From Salinivirga cyanobacteriivorans (GTDB lineage: Bacteria; Bacteroidota; Bacteroidia; Bacteroidales; Salinivirgaceae): a stretch of 64,000 nucleotides of DNA. The notes under the pieces are model-generated. The model did not search any database. It was not told where the DNA came from and saw only the letters and a program-made list of their open reading frames with translations. This document shows, one piece after another, positions 7,334 to 15,472 of the stretch (its first letter is position 1; each line of letters opens with the position of its first letter). Made by a program: the position numbers and the translations under genes. The stretch lies in contig NZ_CP013118.1 of assembly GCF_001443605.1 (NCBI RefSeq), positions 876,225 to 940,224 of the forward strand. Direction: 5' to 3'.

Positions 7334-9772
7334 TTACCGTTTTAAGTTCAGTATCATCAGGATTCTATCTTTAAAAGATATTTTCCCGTTTTCATCATCT
7401 TCGTGATACTCATCACCGTAGCCGTAGCCGTATCCATAACCATAACCATAGCCATAGCCATAGCCGTAACCATAACCATAGCCATAAGTTCCATAATAGC
7501 CCTTCAGCTTCACATCGTTGACCAAAATACTCATATTTTGCAGGCGGTTGTTCTTGTACAGGTCATTAATTAATTCAAGGGCATTTTTAGTAGAATAATT
7601 CTGCCGTACAACAAAAACATTGGCATCGGCATGCTTGGCCAAAACTATTGCATCACTCACCATAGCTGCCGGTGGTGTATCGAATACAATAAAATCATAG
7701 CGTTCCCGGATAATATCAATAAACTTCTGGAAACGCTCGGTTTCAAGCAGTTTTGCAGGATTCACCGGGGTGGGCCCGGAAGGAACAATGGTAAGGTTTT
7801 CTGTAGATGTTTCTATGAGAATATCGTCTATCTCATGCTTGCCTATCAGATAAGTTGATAAACCAACAGTATTTTCAATATCAAACTCATAGTGGATCTT
7901 GGGTTTTCTTAAGTCAAGTCCAACTAAAAGTGTTTTTTTGTTGGTCATTGCCATTACCGCTGCTAGATTAATAGAGGAGAATGTTTTGCCTTCCCCACTC
8001 ATGGCGGAGGTAATATTAATCAGCTTACTTTGATCATCGAGGAGCAAATACTGCAAATTTGTTTTTACCGATCTGAACGATTCAGCTAATGAAGATTTTG
8101 GCTTATCTTTCACCACAAACTCTGATGGTAATGCATTGTGCCCAACCACACCCAATATCGGTACGTTTGTATTATCTTCAATATCCTTTTTATTCACAAT
8201 TTTGGTATTGAAGAAATCCTTAAGTAAAATAATTACCAGCGGAACCAGAAAACCAATGATCAGTCCCAGAATATAATTCATTTTATATTTTGGGCTAATC
8301 ATATAAACACTACTACCACGGGCCTTATCAAGAATTTTGGCATCGCTTATATTTGAAGCTTTCTTTATTCCTGCTTCTGCCCTTTTCTCAAGCATGTAGG
8401 TGTAAATATTATCGTTTAGGTTAAATTTCCGTTGAATATTCAGAAGTTGTCTTTCATTAACCGGCAGCTTTTTTATTTCCTTATTGAGTTCTCCAATGCG
8501 TTCGTTCAGGTCAGAAAGCAACATATCGTTTTTCTCCATCAAGCTGCTTACATTTTCAACAAGTGCTTGCCTGGTGGTTTTAATTTGTTCATTAATCAAC
8601 GCAAGTTTGGGATTAGTCTTTTTAGTGGCGAACTTAATTGTTTGTTTCTCCTGGTACAACCTATTGATTTGCTGAACAAGGCTTGCTAAAACCGGATCAT
8701 TGACTCCAACCAATGTAGGTGCCAATAATTCAGAATCTATATCGGGTTTGTTCACATACTGCCTCAAATATCTGTAATATTTGCGATGCACTAACTCCCG
8801 AGCTTTTTCCGTTTGCAATTGATCCAATTTTTCAAAAAGCACATTACCTTCCTGCTCAATATCAATAATATTATTGGCCAACCTGAAATTTTGAAGCTGT
8901 TGTTCTGCTTTTTTTAATGAATCCACAATTCCGGACAATTGATCATCGATAAAGTCGATGGTATTTTCCGCAATCTTATTTTTTTCTTCCAAACCGGAAC
9001 GAATATAAACTTCTGCCAGTTTATTCAAATAATCGATCTCCTTTTGTGGGACGGGCCCAGCCGTTGAGAGCCTGAGCACACTACCCTCTTCGGTGGTTTG
9101 TTCTACAGATAATTTGCCCCGATAGCGATTAGTTAATCCTTCTGTTGTATTGAGATAAAAATAGTATTGATCATGACTGGGTCGCTGAATAGCAACTGAG
9201 TCGTTGATCATTATTCTAAATCGAAACAGATCGCTTTCATAGACCTCTCCATATTTCATATATTGATCTACATCATACGATTCTATTTCGAGTTGGTATC
9301 CTTTTACACCATCAGGTGTGATGACTACTGGTGTATAAAAAGTTTGATTGTGTGCTGTATCAAGTTCAACATAAAATTCATTAAGAAAATATCGGGGGCG
9401 CTCTCTAATTCGTCCTAAACCAAAATAGCTAATATCGAAATTAAGCTCCTGAATGGCTTTTTTGGTGAGATTATATGATCTTAATATGGCAATTTCATTT
9501 TCAATTTTTTTCCCTTGTTGAAAAAGATCAAATCCTTCTATCAGATTATTGCTATTTCCGTAATATCCACTTCCCTCTTCATCCTCAACAATTATGGTCA
9601 TGCTGACCCGGTAAATCGGATCCGAGTAGCGATTGATAATATAGGCACTACCAAGTCCAATTAGTATGGCTGATGTAAACCAAAACCAGTTTCTAATGAT
9701 AAGCCACAAATATTTCTTAATATCTATAGTTTCCTCTTTTATGGATATATTATGTTGTTGATTATCTTGCAT
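7334..9772 (-). CDS. Polysaccharide co-polymerase / tyrosine autokinase (Wzc-like BY-kinase)
   Basis: 812 residues in the inner membrane. Order: short cytoplasmic start, helix at about 30-52, Wzz-type periplasmic domain, long coiled-coil region (about 260-470), second helix near 495-520, then a cytoplasmic BY-kinase domain with Walker A (SGEGKTFS, about 590), Walker A' (LVGLDLRKPK, about 615) and Walker B (FIVFDTPPA, about 693). The C-terminal tail has twelve consecutive Tyr-Gly pairs (about 761-785), the tyrosine cluster that is autophosphorylated in this family. It starts immediately after the stop of the Wza-like gene, so the two are co-transcribed and act together in exopolysaccharide export. 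Confidence 0.93.
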   Translation of the reverse strand: MQDNQQHNISIKEETIDIKKYLWLIIRNWFWFTSAILIGLGSAYIINRYSDPIYRVSMTIIVEDEEGSGYYGNSNNLIEGFDLFQQGKKIENEIAILRSYNLTKKAIQELNFDISYFGLGRIRERPRYFLNEFYVELDTAHNQTFYTPVVITPDGVKGYQLEIESYDVDQYMKYGEVYESDLFRFRIMINDSVAIQRPSHDQYYFYLNTTEGLTNRYRGKLSVEQTTEEGSVLRLSTAGPVPQKEIDYLNKLAEVYIRSGLEEKNKIAENTIDFIDDQLSGIVDSLKKAEQQLQNFRLANNIIDIEQEGNVLFEKLDQLQTEKARELVHRKYYRYLRQYVNKPDIDSELLAPTLVGVNDPVLASLVQQINRLYQEKQTIKFATKKTNPKLALINEQIKTTRQALVENVSSLMEKNDMLLSDLNERIGELNKEIKKLPVNERQLLNIQRKFNLNDNIYTYMLEKRAEAGIKKASNISDAKILDKARGSSVYMISPKYKMNYILGLIIGFLVPLVIILLKDFFNTKIVNKKDIEDNTNVPILGVVGHNALPSEFVVKDKPKSSLAESFRSVKTNLQYLLLDDQSKLINITSAMSGEGKTFSSINLAAVMAMTNKKTLLVGLDLRKPKIHYEFDIENTVGLSTYLIGKHEIDDILIETSTENLTIVPSGPTPVNPAKLLETERFQKFIDIIRERYDFIVFDTPPAAMVSDAIVLAKHADANVFVVRQNYSTKNALELINDLYKNNRLQNMSILVNDVKLKGYYGTYGYGYGYGYGYGYGYGYGYGYGYGDEYHEDDENGKISFKDRILMILNLKR
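7418..7489. repeat. Hexanucleotide microsatellite encoding (Tyr-Gly)12
   Basis: Twelve tandem 6-bp units (minus strand TAYGGN) encode the tyrosine tail of the Wzc-like kinase. Third-position variation among units (TAC/TAT; GGC/GGT/GGA) shows it is not a perfect repeat. Because the unit is a multiple of three, slippage would change tail length without a frameshift. Confidence 0.9.
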
Positions 9773-10525
9773 CTATCTGAAATAATTTAAGATCAATAAG
9801 AAGGTAGTTATTGTTGTGAGCGATAATGATATAATTGGAATATTTTCCCTAAATGCCTTTGCTTTCAATGGCTTAACATAAATAACATCATTGGGGTAGA
9901 TATGGTATGCCGGGCTGCTCAATGCACTAAATTGAGATAGATCGATGGTCACTTTGAGTTTTTTGCCTTCATATTGGCGAAATACTTCAACCTCAGTACG
10001 ATCACCCATTGGATTAATATCACCTGCCATTCCCAGTACTTCAAATATGTTGGATTGATGTCTGTACACAGTTTTTACTCCAGGTTGTGAAACTTCGCCA
10101 ATAATATTCACCCTATAACTTAACAATTTAACCCGGACTGAAGCATCACTAACATAGGCATTAACACTGTCAGCGATAGTTTTCCGTGCTTCTGCCATGC
10201 TTTTGTTTTCCAGATCTATCACTCCAATTACCGGCAATTCAATGTGGCTACTGTCATTTATCTGGAATCCATTCAAATACAATGAAATATCATTATAATT
10301 GGAACGGCTATCGCTACTTTCAAAATTAAACATCTGATTAATAGCCGGATCGGGTGAAAACACTCTTACATGAAGCAGATCACCCGGACGAAGTTCATAC
10401 TTATCAATAGCGGCAAGCCGGGCTGAATCAGTAGTGGACTCGTCTTGTTGAAGATAAACTAAATTCTTGTATTGTGTACACTGTGCAAACAATACAATAA
10501 TGAGGAGAAAAAATATGACTCGCAT
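9773..10525 (-). CDS. Polysaccharide export outer membrane lipoprotein (Wza/BexD-like)
   Basis: About 250 residues. I chose the ATG at 10523-10525 because it gives a standard lipoprotein signal (MRVIFFLLIIVLFAQC); the reading frame is open another 60 bp upstream to a second ATG at 10585. After the lipid-attachment Cys comes the Poly_export domain (LRPGDLLHVRVF), then an SLBB-type region (INIIGEVSQPGVKTVYRHQSN) and a hydrophobic C-terminal helix (IISLSLTTITTFLLIL). The residue before Cys is Gln rather than Gly/Ala/Ser, slightly unusual. It forms the outer-membrane channel partner of the Wzc-like kinase directly downstream. Confidence 0.9.
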   Translation of the reverse strand: MRVIFFLLIIVLFAQCTQYKNLVYLQQDESTTDSARLAAIDKYELRPGDLLHVRVFSPDPAINQMFNFESSDSRSNYNDISLYLNGFQINDSSHIELPVIGVIDLENKSMAEARKTIADSVNAYVSDASVRVKLLSYRVNIIGEVSQPGVKTVYRHQSNIFEVLGMAGDINPMGDRTEVEVFRQYEGKKLKVTIDLSQFSALSSPAYHIYPNDVIYVKPLKAKAFRENIPIISLSLTTITTFLLILNYFR

Positions 10526-10648
10526 TTTAAATATATTCAGTTGCAATCTAAAAAGCAAAGATGACAAATAAATAAATATCATCAAAACCTTTAATCCTAA
10601 TAAAAAGTGAATTAATCAATTCATTTAAACATTCTGAATGAAAATTCG

Positions 10649-10656
10649 TATATTTG
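10649..10656 (+). promoter_or_regulatory. Bacteroidota -7 box candidate (TATATTTG)
   Basis: TATATTTG fits the Bacteroidota sigma consensus TAnnTTTG and lies 55 bp upstream of the FN3-like protein gene at 10711. No clear -33 TTTG box is seen at the expected spacing, so this is a weak call. Confidence 0.3.
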
Positions 10657-10710
10657 TTTACCTGAATAAAGCAGGAAAAAACATAGAATCAGACATATAA
10701 AAATAACCAT

Positions 10711-13329
10711 ATGAAACAAGTATTCTACTTGCTAATTACAGTTACGTTTGTTTTTGTATTACATCGAACCGGCACAGGCCAAACCATTTCTGACGTTTCT
10801 CAGCATAGAATAGAGGGAGCCTTTGCTGTAATTGAATATACACTTAATTCAGATATCATGGATGAGTGCGGTGTAATTTGGTCTGATACAGGCGCACCTG
10901 ACTTTACAAATAAAATTGGTAACACATCACCTTCAAGTGGAACCTATCAGGATAGTATAACCGGGTTATCTACAAGTACTACTTATTATTACAGAGTCTT
11001 TGCAATAGAATCCGGAGTGGATACTACTTATTCAGGAATTGATACATTTCAAACACAACCTTACACCCAACCTCCATCTTCTGTAAGTAATTTTAGTGAA
11101 TCAAATATTGATAGTTCTTCGGTGAAATTATCCTGGAGTAGTGGGTTTCCACCTCCAACTTTTTACATCATTAAAGGAAATGAAGGTTCCACAACACCTT
11201 CCACCGATGACCTCGTGGACACACCAGGCCTTTCTCCCCTATTTTATTATGGTGTTCAATTAGGATATGAAGTAACTGATAATCTTACTGAAAACTTCTC
11301 TGGCCTAAATACAAATACTACATACACCTACTTGATAGTACCAGCCAATGCGAGTTCACAATCAGATGGAGACTGTAATATACGCCAGGATGCCCCATCA
11401 ACTGTACAATTTACAACCCTAAAAGGAACCCCAAGAACGCATGCATCCAATATTAATTTCACAGATACAACATCAACATCATTCACAGTTAATTGGACAA
11501 GAGGTAATGGCGATGGATGTGTAGTTTTCATGAACACCGATACGATCACTGAGAGAACAGATGGAACAACCTACACAGCAGACACTTCATGGAATGGATC
11601 TGGTGAGCAATGTGTCTACGTGGGTACGGGCAACTCTGTATCAATTACCAATGTTAGTGAAACCGCAAATTACTATTTTGCTGTATTTGAATACAATAAT
11701 AGTGCTCCTAACCAGTTTTATGATTCAGTCTACTTAAGCACCAACCATGAAATGTCCATGGGTATTGCAACCTGGAACGGCATCACCAGTGGAAGCTGGG
11801 CTACAGATGCCAACTGGAGCACATCCAAAGCACCATACTCAAACCAGGAAGTGGTTATTCCCGATGTAGGATCTAACAACGACCCACAACTAAGTTCTAC
11901 AGAAACAACTGGGCCACTTACAATTGAACCGGGTGGAAATCTAACAATAAATAACTCAGGCAACCTCACCGTGAACGGTGATGTTACTATTGAAAGCAAC
12001 TCAAGTGATCAGGGTGCGCTCATCATTGATGGAACAGGTAATTTTTCCATCTCTGGTGGAACAGCACATTACGACAGGTATATCTCTAATGATGGCAGCT
12101 GGCACTTGATGGGTAATCCGACAAATGGTACAGAAGTAACCCCATTTACAGGCTACTATGCAAAAACATGGAGTGAACCAGACGCCGCCTGGAACTACCT
12201 AACATCATCAAGCACACTAGGTATTATGGAAGGATACAGTGTTCAATATGCATCTGCGGCAGATGGTTATGTTGAATTCTCAGGCTCAAATTTTAATAAT
12301 GGTAATCAAAGTGTAAGTGTAACCAATTTTGATACTGATGATACAGAAGAAACCTATGGATGGAATTTGATTGGTAATCCATATCCAAGCCCAATAAACT
12401 GGGACCTTTACTCTGTCGAAACGGGCATTAACGGAACTGTTTATCAATGGGACGGAAGTAATTATATAAGTTATAACACAAGTAACAGTTCTGGAGATGC
12501 AAATGCTAATTATATCCAGCCTTGCCAGGGTTTCTTCGTATTTTCCGATAATTCATCTGCTACATTAACTCTAACAAATAGCCTAAGAGTTAAATCCGGA
12601 ACCAGTTATTACAAAAAAGATGAAAACAACGAAAAAACCTCATTTACCCTCAACATTGATAATGGCGAACACCAGGATAATGCCTACATTGTATTTTTCC
12701 CGGGTGGAACAGATGAATTTGATAATGCTTTGGATGGACACAAATTATTTTCTACAAATACTGTTGTACCCCAAATTTACAGTAAAACAAACGAAAATGA
12801 TCAACTTGCTATCAATACCCTTAGTCCATCTATGCTGGAAGATGAATTTTTCACCCACGAAATACCTATAGGATTAAAAAATACATATGAAGATAATCTT
12901 GTGATATCATTAGCTGATGTATACCAATTACCGGATAGTATCGATATATTGTTAGTAGATCATACTATGCTTGACACGATAAACCTACAAGAGTCGGATT
13001 ATAGTTTTATTGGTTCAGGAACGAATAACAGTGACAACCGCTTCTCAATAATTATTACAAAAAATGTTGATTCAGGTACAGGCATATCAGAGTTAAACAC
13101 AAATATTTATGCTTATACTTCCGGAAATGAACTTATCGTTGAATCTTCAAGACTAATAAAAAATGGAAGGATTATTGTAAGTGATATGATGGGGAGAACG
13201 ATAATTAACAGGAAATTAACAAGTAAAGAACGTTTTCAATTTCCCATCCCGAAAAAAACGAATATATTTGTAGTAAATATTTTAACCGACAAAACAATTT
13301 TGTACCGTAAAACGTTAATGAACAAGTGA
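10711..13329 (+). CDS. Large secreted FN3-like protein with T9SS-type C-terminal tail
   Basis: 872 residues with a signal peptide (about 1-23, ending TGTGQ). The first 340 residues look like three fibronectin-III-like modules, with recurring STSTTYYYRVFA, LNTNTTYTYLIVPAN and ETANYYFAVFEYNN strand motifs. Residues about 350-440 are a Gly/Asn/Thr-rich region with repeated NLTINN / NLTVNG turns, and a second globular part follows with a twice-occurring WHLMGNPTNG / WNLIGNPYPSP motif. The last 80 residues resemble a T9SS sorting tail (GRIIVSDMMGRTIINRKL). It is probably a cell-surface or matrix protein; its position beside exopolysaccharide export genes suggests an extracellular matrix role (inference). 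Confidence 0.8.
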   Translation: MKQVFYLLITVTFVFVLHRTGTGQTISDVSQHRIEGAFAVIEYTLNSDIMDECGVIWSDTGAPDFTNKIGNTSPSSGTYQDSITGLSTSTTYYYRVFAIESGVDTTYSGIDTFQTQPYTQPPSSVSNFSESNIDSSSVKLSWSSGFPPPTFYIIKGNEGSTTPSTDDLVDTPGLSPLFYYGVQLGYEVTDNLTENFSGLNTNTTYTYLIVPANASSQSDGDCNIRQDAPSTVQFTTLKGTPRTHASNINFTDTTSTSFTVNWTRGNGDGCVVFMNTDTITERTDGTTYTADTSWNGSGEQCVYVGTGNSVSITNVSETANYYFAVFEYNNSAPNQFYDSVYLSTNHEMSMGIATWNGITSGSWATDANWSTSKAPYSNQEVVIPDVGSNNDPQLSSTETTGPLTIEPGGNLTINNSGNLTVNGDVTIESNSSDQGALIIDGTGNFSISGGTAHYDRYISNDGSWHLMGNPTNGTEVTPFTGYYAKTWSEPDAAWNYLTSSSTLGIMEGYSVQYASAADGYVEFSGSNFNNGNQSVSVTNFDTDDTEETYGWNLIGNPYPSPINWDLYSVETGINGTVYQWDGSNYISYNTSNSSGDANANYIQPCQGFFVFSDNSSATLTLTNSLRVKSGTSYYKKDENNEKTSFTLNIDNGEHQDNAYIVFFPGGTDEFDNALDGHKLFSTNTVVPQIYSKTNENDQLAINTLSPSMLEDEFFTHEIPIGLKNTYEDNLVISLADVYQLPDSIDILLVDHTMLDTINLQESDYSFIGSGTNNSDNRFSIIITKNVDSGTGISELNTNIYAYTSGNELIVESSRLIKNGRIIVSDMMGRTIINRKLTSKERFQFPIPKKTNIFVVNILTDKTILYRKTLMNK

Positions 13330-13339
13330 TAGAACGAAA

Positions 13340-13612
13340 ATGCGAAGATTAATTTACATATTACTATTCTTTTTTATTTTATCTTTTTCCGGAGTTTACG
13401 GTCAGCGTGATTCGCAATTCAAACGGGAAAAAGAAAAAGTATTTAAAAAGAATAATTTCGGAAAAAATAATACGTCGGGAACAAGAGCAGGCCCACCTGA
13501 TCCCGGAGGTGGCAGTGGTGGTAATCCGGTGCCAATCTCTGGTGGTGCAGTGCTTCTGGCAGGAGGTTTATTTTTATATTCAATATACAGAACCCGAAAA
13601 AAAGATGTCTAA
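13340..13612 (+). CDS. Small exported protein with PEP-CTERM-like (PID-CTERM-type) C-terminal signal
   Basis: 90 residues: signal peptide (about 1-21, ending SGVYGQ), a short highly basic middle (RDSQFKREKEKVFKK), a Gly/Pro linker, then a tripartite tail PVPISGG + hydrophobic helix (AVLLAGGLFLYSIY) + basic end RTRKKDV. That tail is the architecture of exosortase substrates; the closest named form is the Bacteroidota PID-CTERM (PIDGG-helix-basic), here with Ser instead of Asp. It lies 10 bp after the FN3-like gene, and its stop codon sits inside a terminator stem. Exosortase systems are commonly linked to exopolysaccharide loci, which fits. No exosortase gene is in the window. Confidence 0.65.
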   Translation: MRRLIYILLFFFILSFSGVYGQRDSQFKREKEKVFKKNNFGKNNTSGTRAGPPDPGGGSGGNPVPISGGAVLLAGGLFLYSIYRTRKKDV

Positions 13613-13628
13613 AAAAGACATCTTTTTT
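13598..13628 (+). terminator. Rho-independent terminator
   Basis: A 13-bp perfect stem (AAAAAAGATGTCT / AGACATCTTTTTT) with a 5-nt loop and a T-run, containing the stop codon of the 90-aa protein. It closes the 10711-13612 transcription unit and is symmetric enough to act in both directions. Confidence 0.85.
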
Positions 13629-13639
13629 ATTTCTACCTA

Positions 13640-13673
13640 TTTCATAGTTGGTCTTTTTAATCCAACTATGAAA
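13640..13673. repeat. Second perfect inverted repeat after the terminator
   Basis: TTTCATAGTTGG, a 10-nt loop and CCAACTATGAAA: 12 bp of perfect symmetry 11 bp after the terminator, without a T-run on either side. It could be a processed RNA hairpin or a protein-binding site; function is not evident. Confidence 0.6.
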
Positions 13674-13781
13674 CAACCTAACCTCAAATCACTATCTTTA
13701 CCTTTTCTGGTAATAAAAATTCTTACTAAAAGTACCTAAAATGTGAATTTTATATTACTTTTAAACAAGATTGGTTAATAT

Positions 13782-14579
13782 ATGAAAACAAAAATATTCA
13801 TAGCAGTATTTTTATATCTGGCCATAAATGTAAGTGCTCAGAGCGACAACATAATATCTGTAAAAAACATTAAAGGGCAAGCCATTGGCGGCATAAATAC
13901 AGCTCCAGCAGAAATTATTGAAAAAGCCATAAAAAACGCAAAGCTTAATGCTCTGACCAAAGCCGGAATACACGAACAAATAAACACTTACCAGAATCTT
14001 TATAGGAGTGAAACGTCACAGGATTACGAAGAAATATTTATGTCGGATGTTTTCACCAATATTAGTGGAGTTGTGCAATCTGTAACTATAAAAGATACTG
14101 TTGCCCGGTTCGATGAAAGCAACTACGCATTAAAAGTCACTATAACAGCTGATGCAAAAGTAATTAAATACGACAAAAAAGAGGATCGTACTTTCGATGC
14201 CTGGGTAGAGGGTATTAAAAATTATTATAACAGTCCCTCTCCCGCCACTTTCAAAATTAAACCAACCGAAGATTGTTACGCACAAATATTTCTAATTGCC
14301 CGGGAACAGGAATCTTATCAACTATATCCAAACCAATATGAAAAGCAACAATTATTAAAAGCTCACAAAGAGCATTCATTCCCGACAGTTCCATATATTG
14401 ATTATGAGCTTTCGACAAAACTAAAACAAGAACCTCATCGGTTAATTATTGTGTTGCTTAAGGAATCAATTCCTTTTACAGGAAAAGTGGCTTATAAACC
14501 CATTTTAGATTGGATATTCAGTATTTCGCCTGAAAAACGGGTTGTAAAGAGCTTTGGGATCACTGTTATAAAAAATTAA
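13782..14579 (+). CDS. Exported LPP20-like/DUF4384-like protein
   Basis: 265 residues with a signal peptide (about 1-20, ending NVSAQ). The N-terminal half has the pattern found in LPP20-type proteins: a conserved run of helices (EKAIKNAKLNALTKAG) followed by paired beta strands ending YALKVTITADAKV. The second half (from about 140, FDAWVEGIKNYYNSP to CYAQIFLIAREQESYQLYPN) resembles DUF4384, a domain found in bacterial envelope and surface-sensing proteins. It is the first of three consecutive genes of related architecture (14694 and 15473 follow), suggesting a jointly acting envelope complex. Function unknown. Confidence 0.65.
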   Translation: MKTKIFIAVFLYLAINVSAQSDNIISVKNIKGQAIGGINTAPAEIIEKAIKNAKLNALTKAGIHEQINTYQNLYRSETSQDYEEIFMSDVFTNISGVVQSVTIKDTVARFDESNYALKVTITADAKVIKYDKKEDRTFDAWVEGIKNYYNSPSPATFKIKPTEDCYAQIFLIAREQESYQLYPNQYEKQQLLKAHKEHSFPTVPYIDYELSTKLKQEPHRLIIVLLKESIPFTGKVAYKPILDWIFSISPEKRVVKSFGITVIKN

Positions 14580-14693
14580 TAAACAGCATATTAAGAAATT
14601 TAATATATCATTAACACAGCTATTCACCAAAATATTTTGTCTAAAAAGAATATATTTATCAAATTTACCATGTAATCATTAAATTTTTCAGTT

Positions 14694-15272
14694 ATGAAAA
14701 TGAAATTGACAGGACTATTATCAGTTACAATGATGTTCGCCGTAGTTACATTTATGAGCTGCGGAGGCCCCAAAGAAACAGCAAAAACAGATTCTGGATT
14801 CCAGGAAGTTGACATACCCTGCCAGGAAAAAGGGTATTCTGATTCGGAATATTTCCGTGCTGCAGGTAATGGAGATAGCCGTAACCTGGCTACTTCCAAA
14901 GACAAAGCAATGATGAATGCCAAAACTCGTCTTGCCGGACTTATCAATTCTACTATTAAGTCTGTTACTGAACAGTATACTAACGAAATTGACGTTGGTG
15001 ATGCTATGGAGTTTGAACAAAGTTTCGAGCAAATGGCGCGTGACGTAGTAAACCAAAAACTTGTAGAGGTGGCAGTTACCTGTGAAAAAACAGGACAGCT
15101 TGATAATGGAAATTATCGTACATACCTTGCCATTCAGGTTAAAAAAGACTACATCTACAATGGTATTGACGAAAAAATCTCGAAAGACAAAAAACTTCAG
15201 CTCAAATATGACCGCATGAAGTTTAAAGAAAAGTTCGACGAGGAAATGGATAAACTAGAAAGACAAAACTAG
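14694..15272 (+). CDS. LPP20-family lipoprotein
   Basis: 192 residues. The start MKMKLTGLLSVTMMFAVVTFMSC gives a lipoprotein signal with Cys near 23. The mature part contains the LPP20-type core: YFRAAGNGDSRNLATSKDKAMMNAKTRLAG (a loop followed by a long helix), a second helix, and a strand with GNYRTYLAIQVKKDYIYNG. The C-terminus is charged and helical. In other bacteria LPP20 proteins are outer-membrane lipoproteins of unclear role. It is followed by its own terminator at 15294-15331, so it may be separable from the next gene. Confidence 0.75.
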   Translation: MKMKLTGLLSVTMMFAVVTFMSCGGPKETAKTDSGFQEVDIPCQEKGYSDSEYFRAAGNGDSRNLATSKDKAMMNAKTRLAGLINSTIKSVTEQYTNEIDVGDAMEFEQSFEQMARDVVNQKLVEVAVTCEKTGQLDNGNYRTYLAIQVKKDYIYNGIDEKISKDKKLQLKYDRMKFKEKFDEEMDKLERQN

Positions 15273-15293
15273 ACGTGAAATAAAGTCAACAAG

Positions 15294-15331
15294 AAAATCA
15301 GTATTCCGGTACGACGGATGCTGATTTTTTT
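15294..15331 (+). terminator. Rho-independent terminator
   Basis: AAAATCAGTATTCCG pairs imperfectly with CGGATGCTGATTTT (one bulge, one G-T pair), followed by a T-rich run. It lies 21 bp after the LPP20 lipoprotein stop. Confidence 0.75.
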
Positions 15332-15411
15332 GTATTTATCCGATATTTAAAGAATAAAATTCCTAATCCACTCCTGTGGCTTGATTAAATCGATTTAAGA
15401 AAAAGAATAAG

Positions 15412-15419
15412 TATTTTTG
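15412..15419 (+). promoter_or_regulatory. Bacteroidota -7 box candidate (TATTTTTG)
   Basis: TATTTTTG fits TAnnTTTG and lies 53 bp upstream of the chosen start at 15473, in the short gap after a terminator, so a promoter is expected here. No convincing -33 element. Confidence 0.3.
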
Positions 15420-15472
15420 TATCAAATATCGGTTTTTGTAAATTGTATAATTATTTACCAAAACTTAGTCTC

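Noticed and set aside
10711-13329. Possible adhesin with catalytic domain
   Set aside because: No catalytic motif is visible; only FN3-like and repetitive segments.
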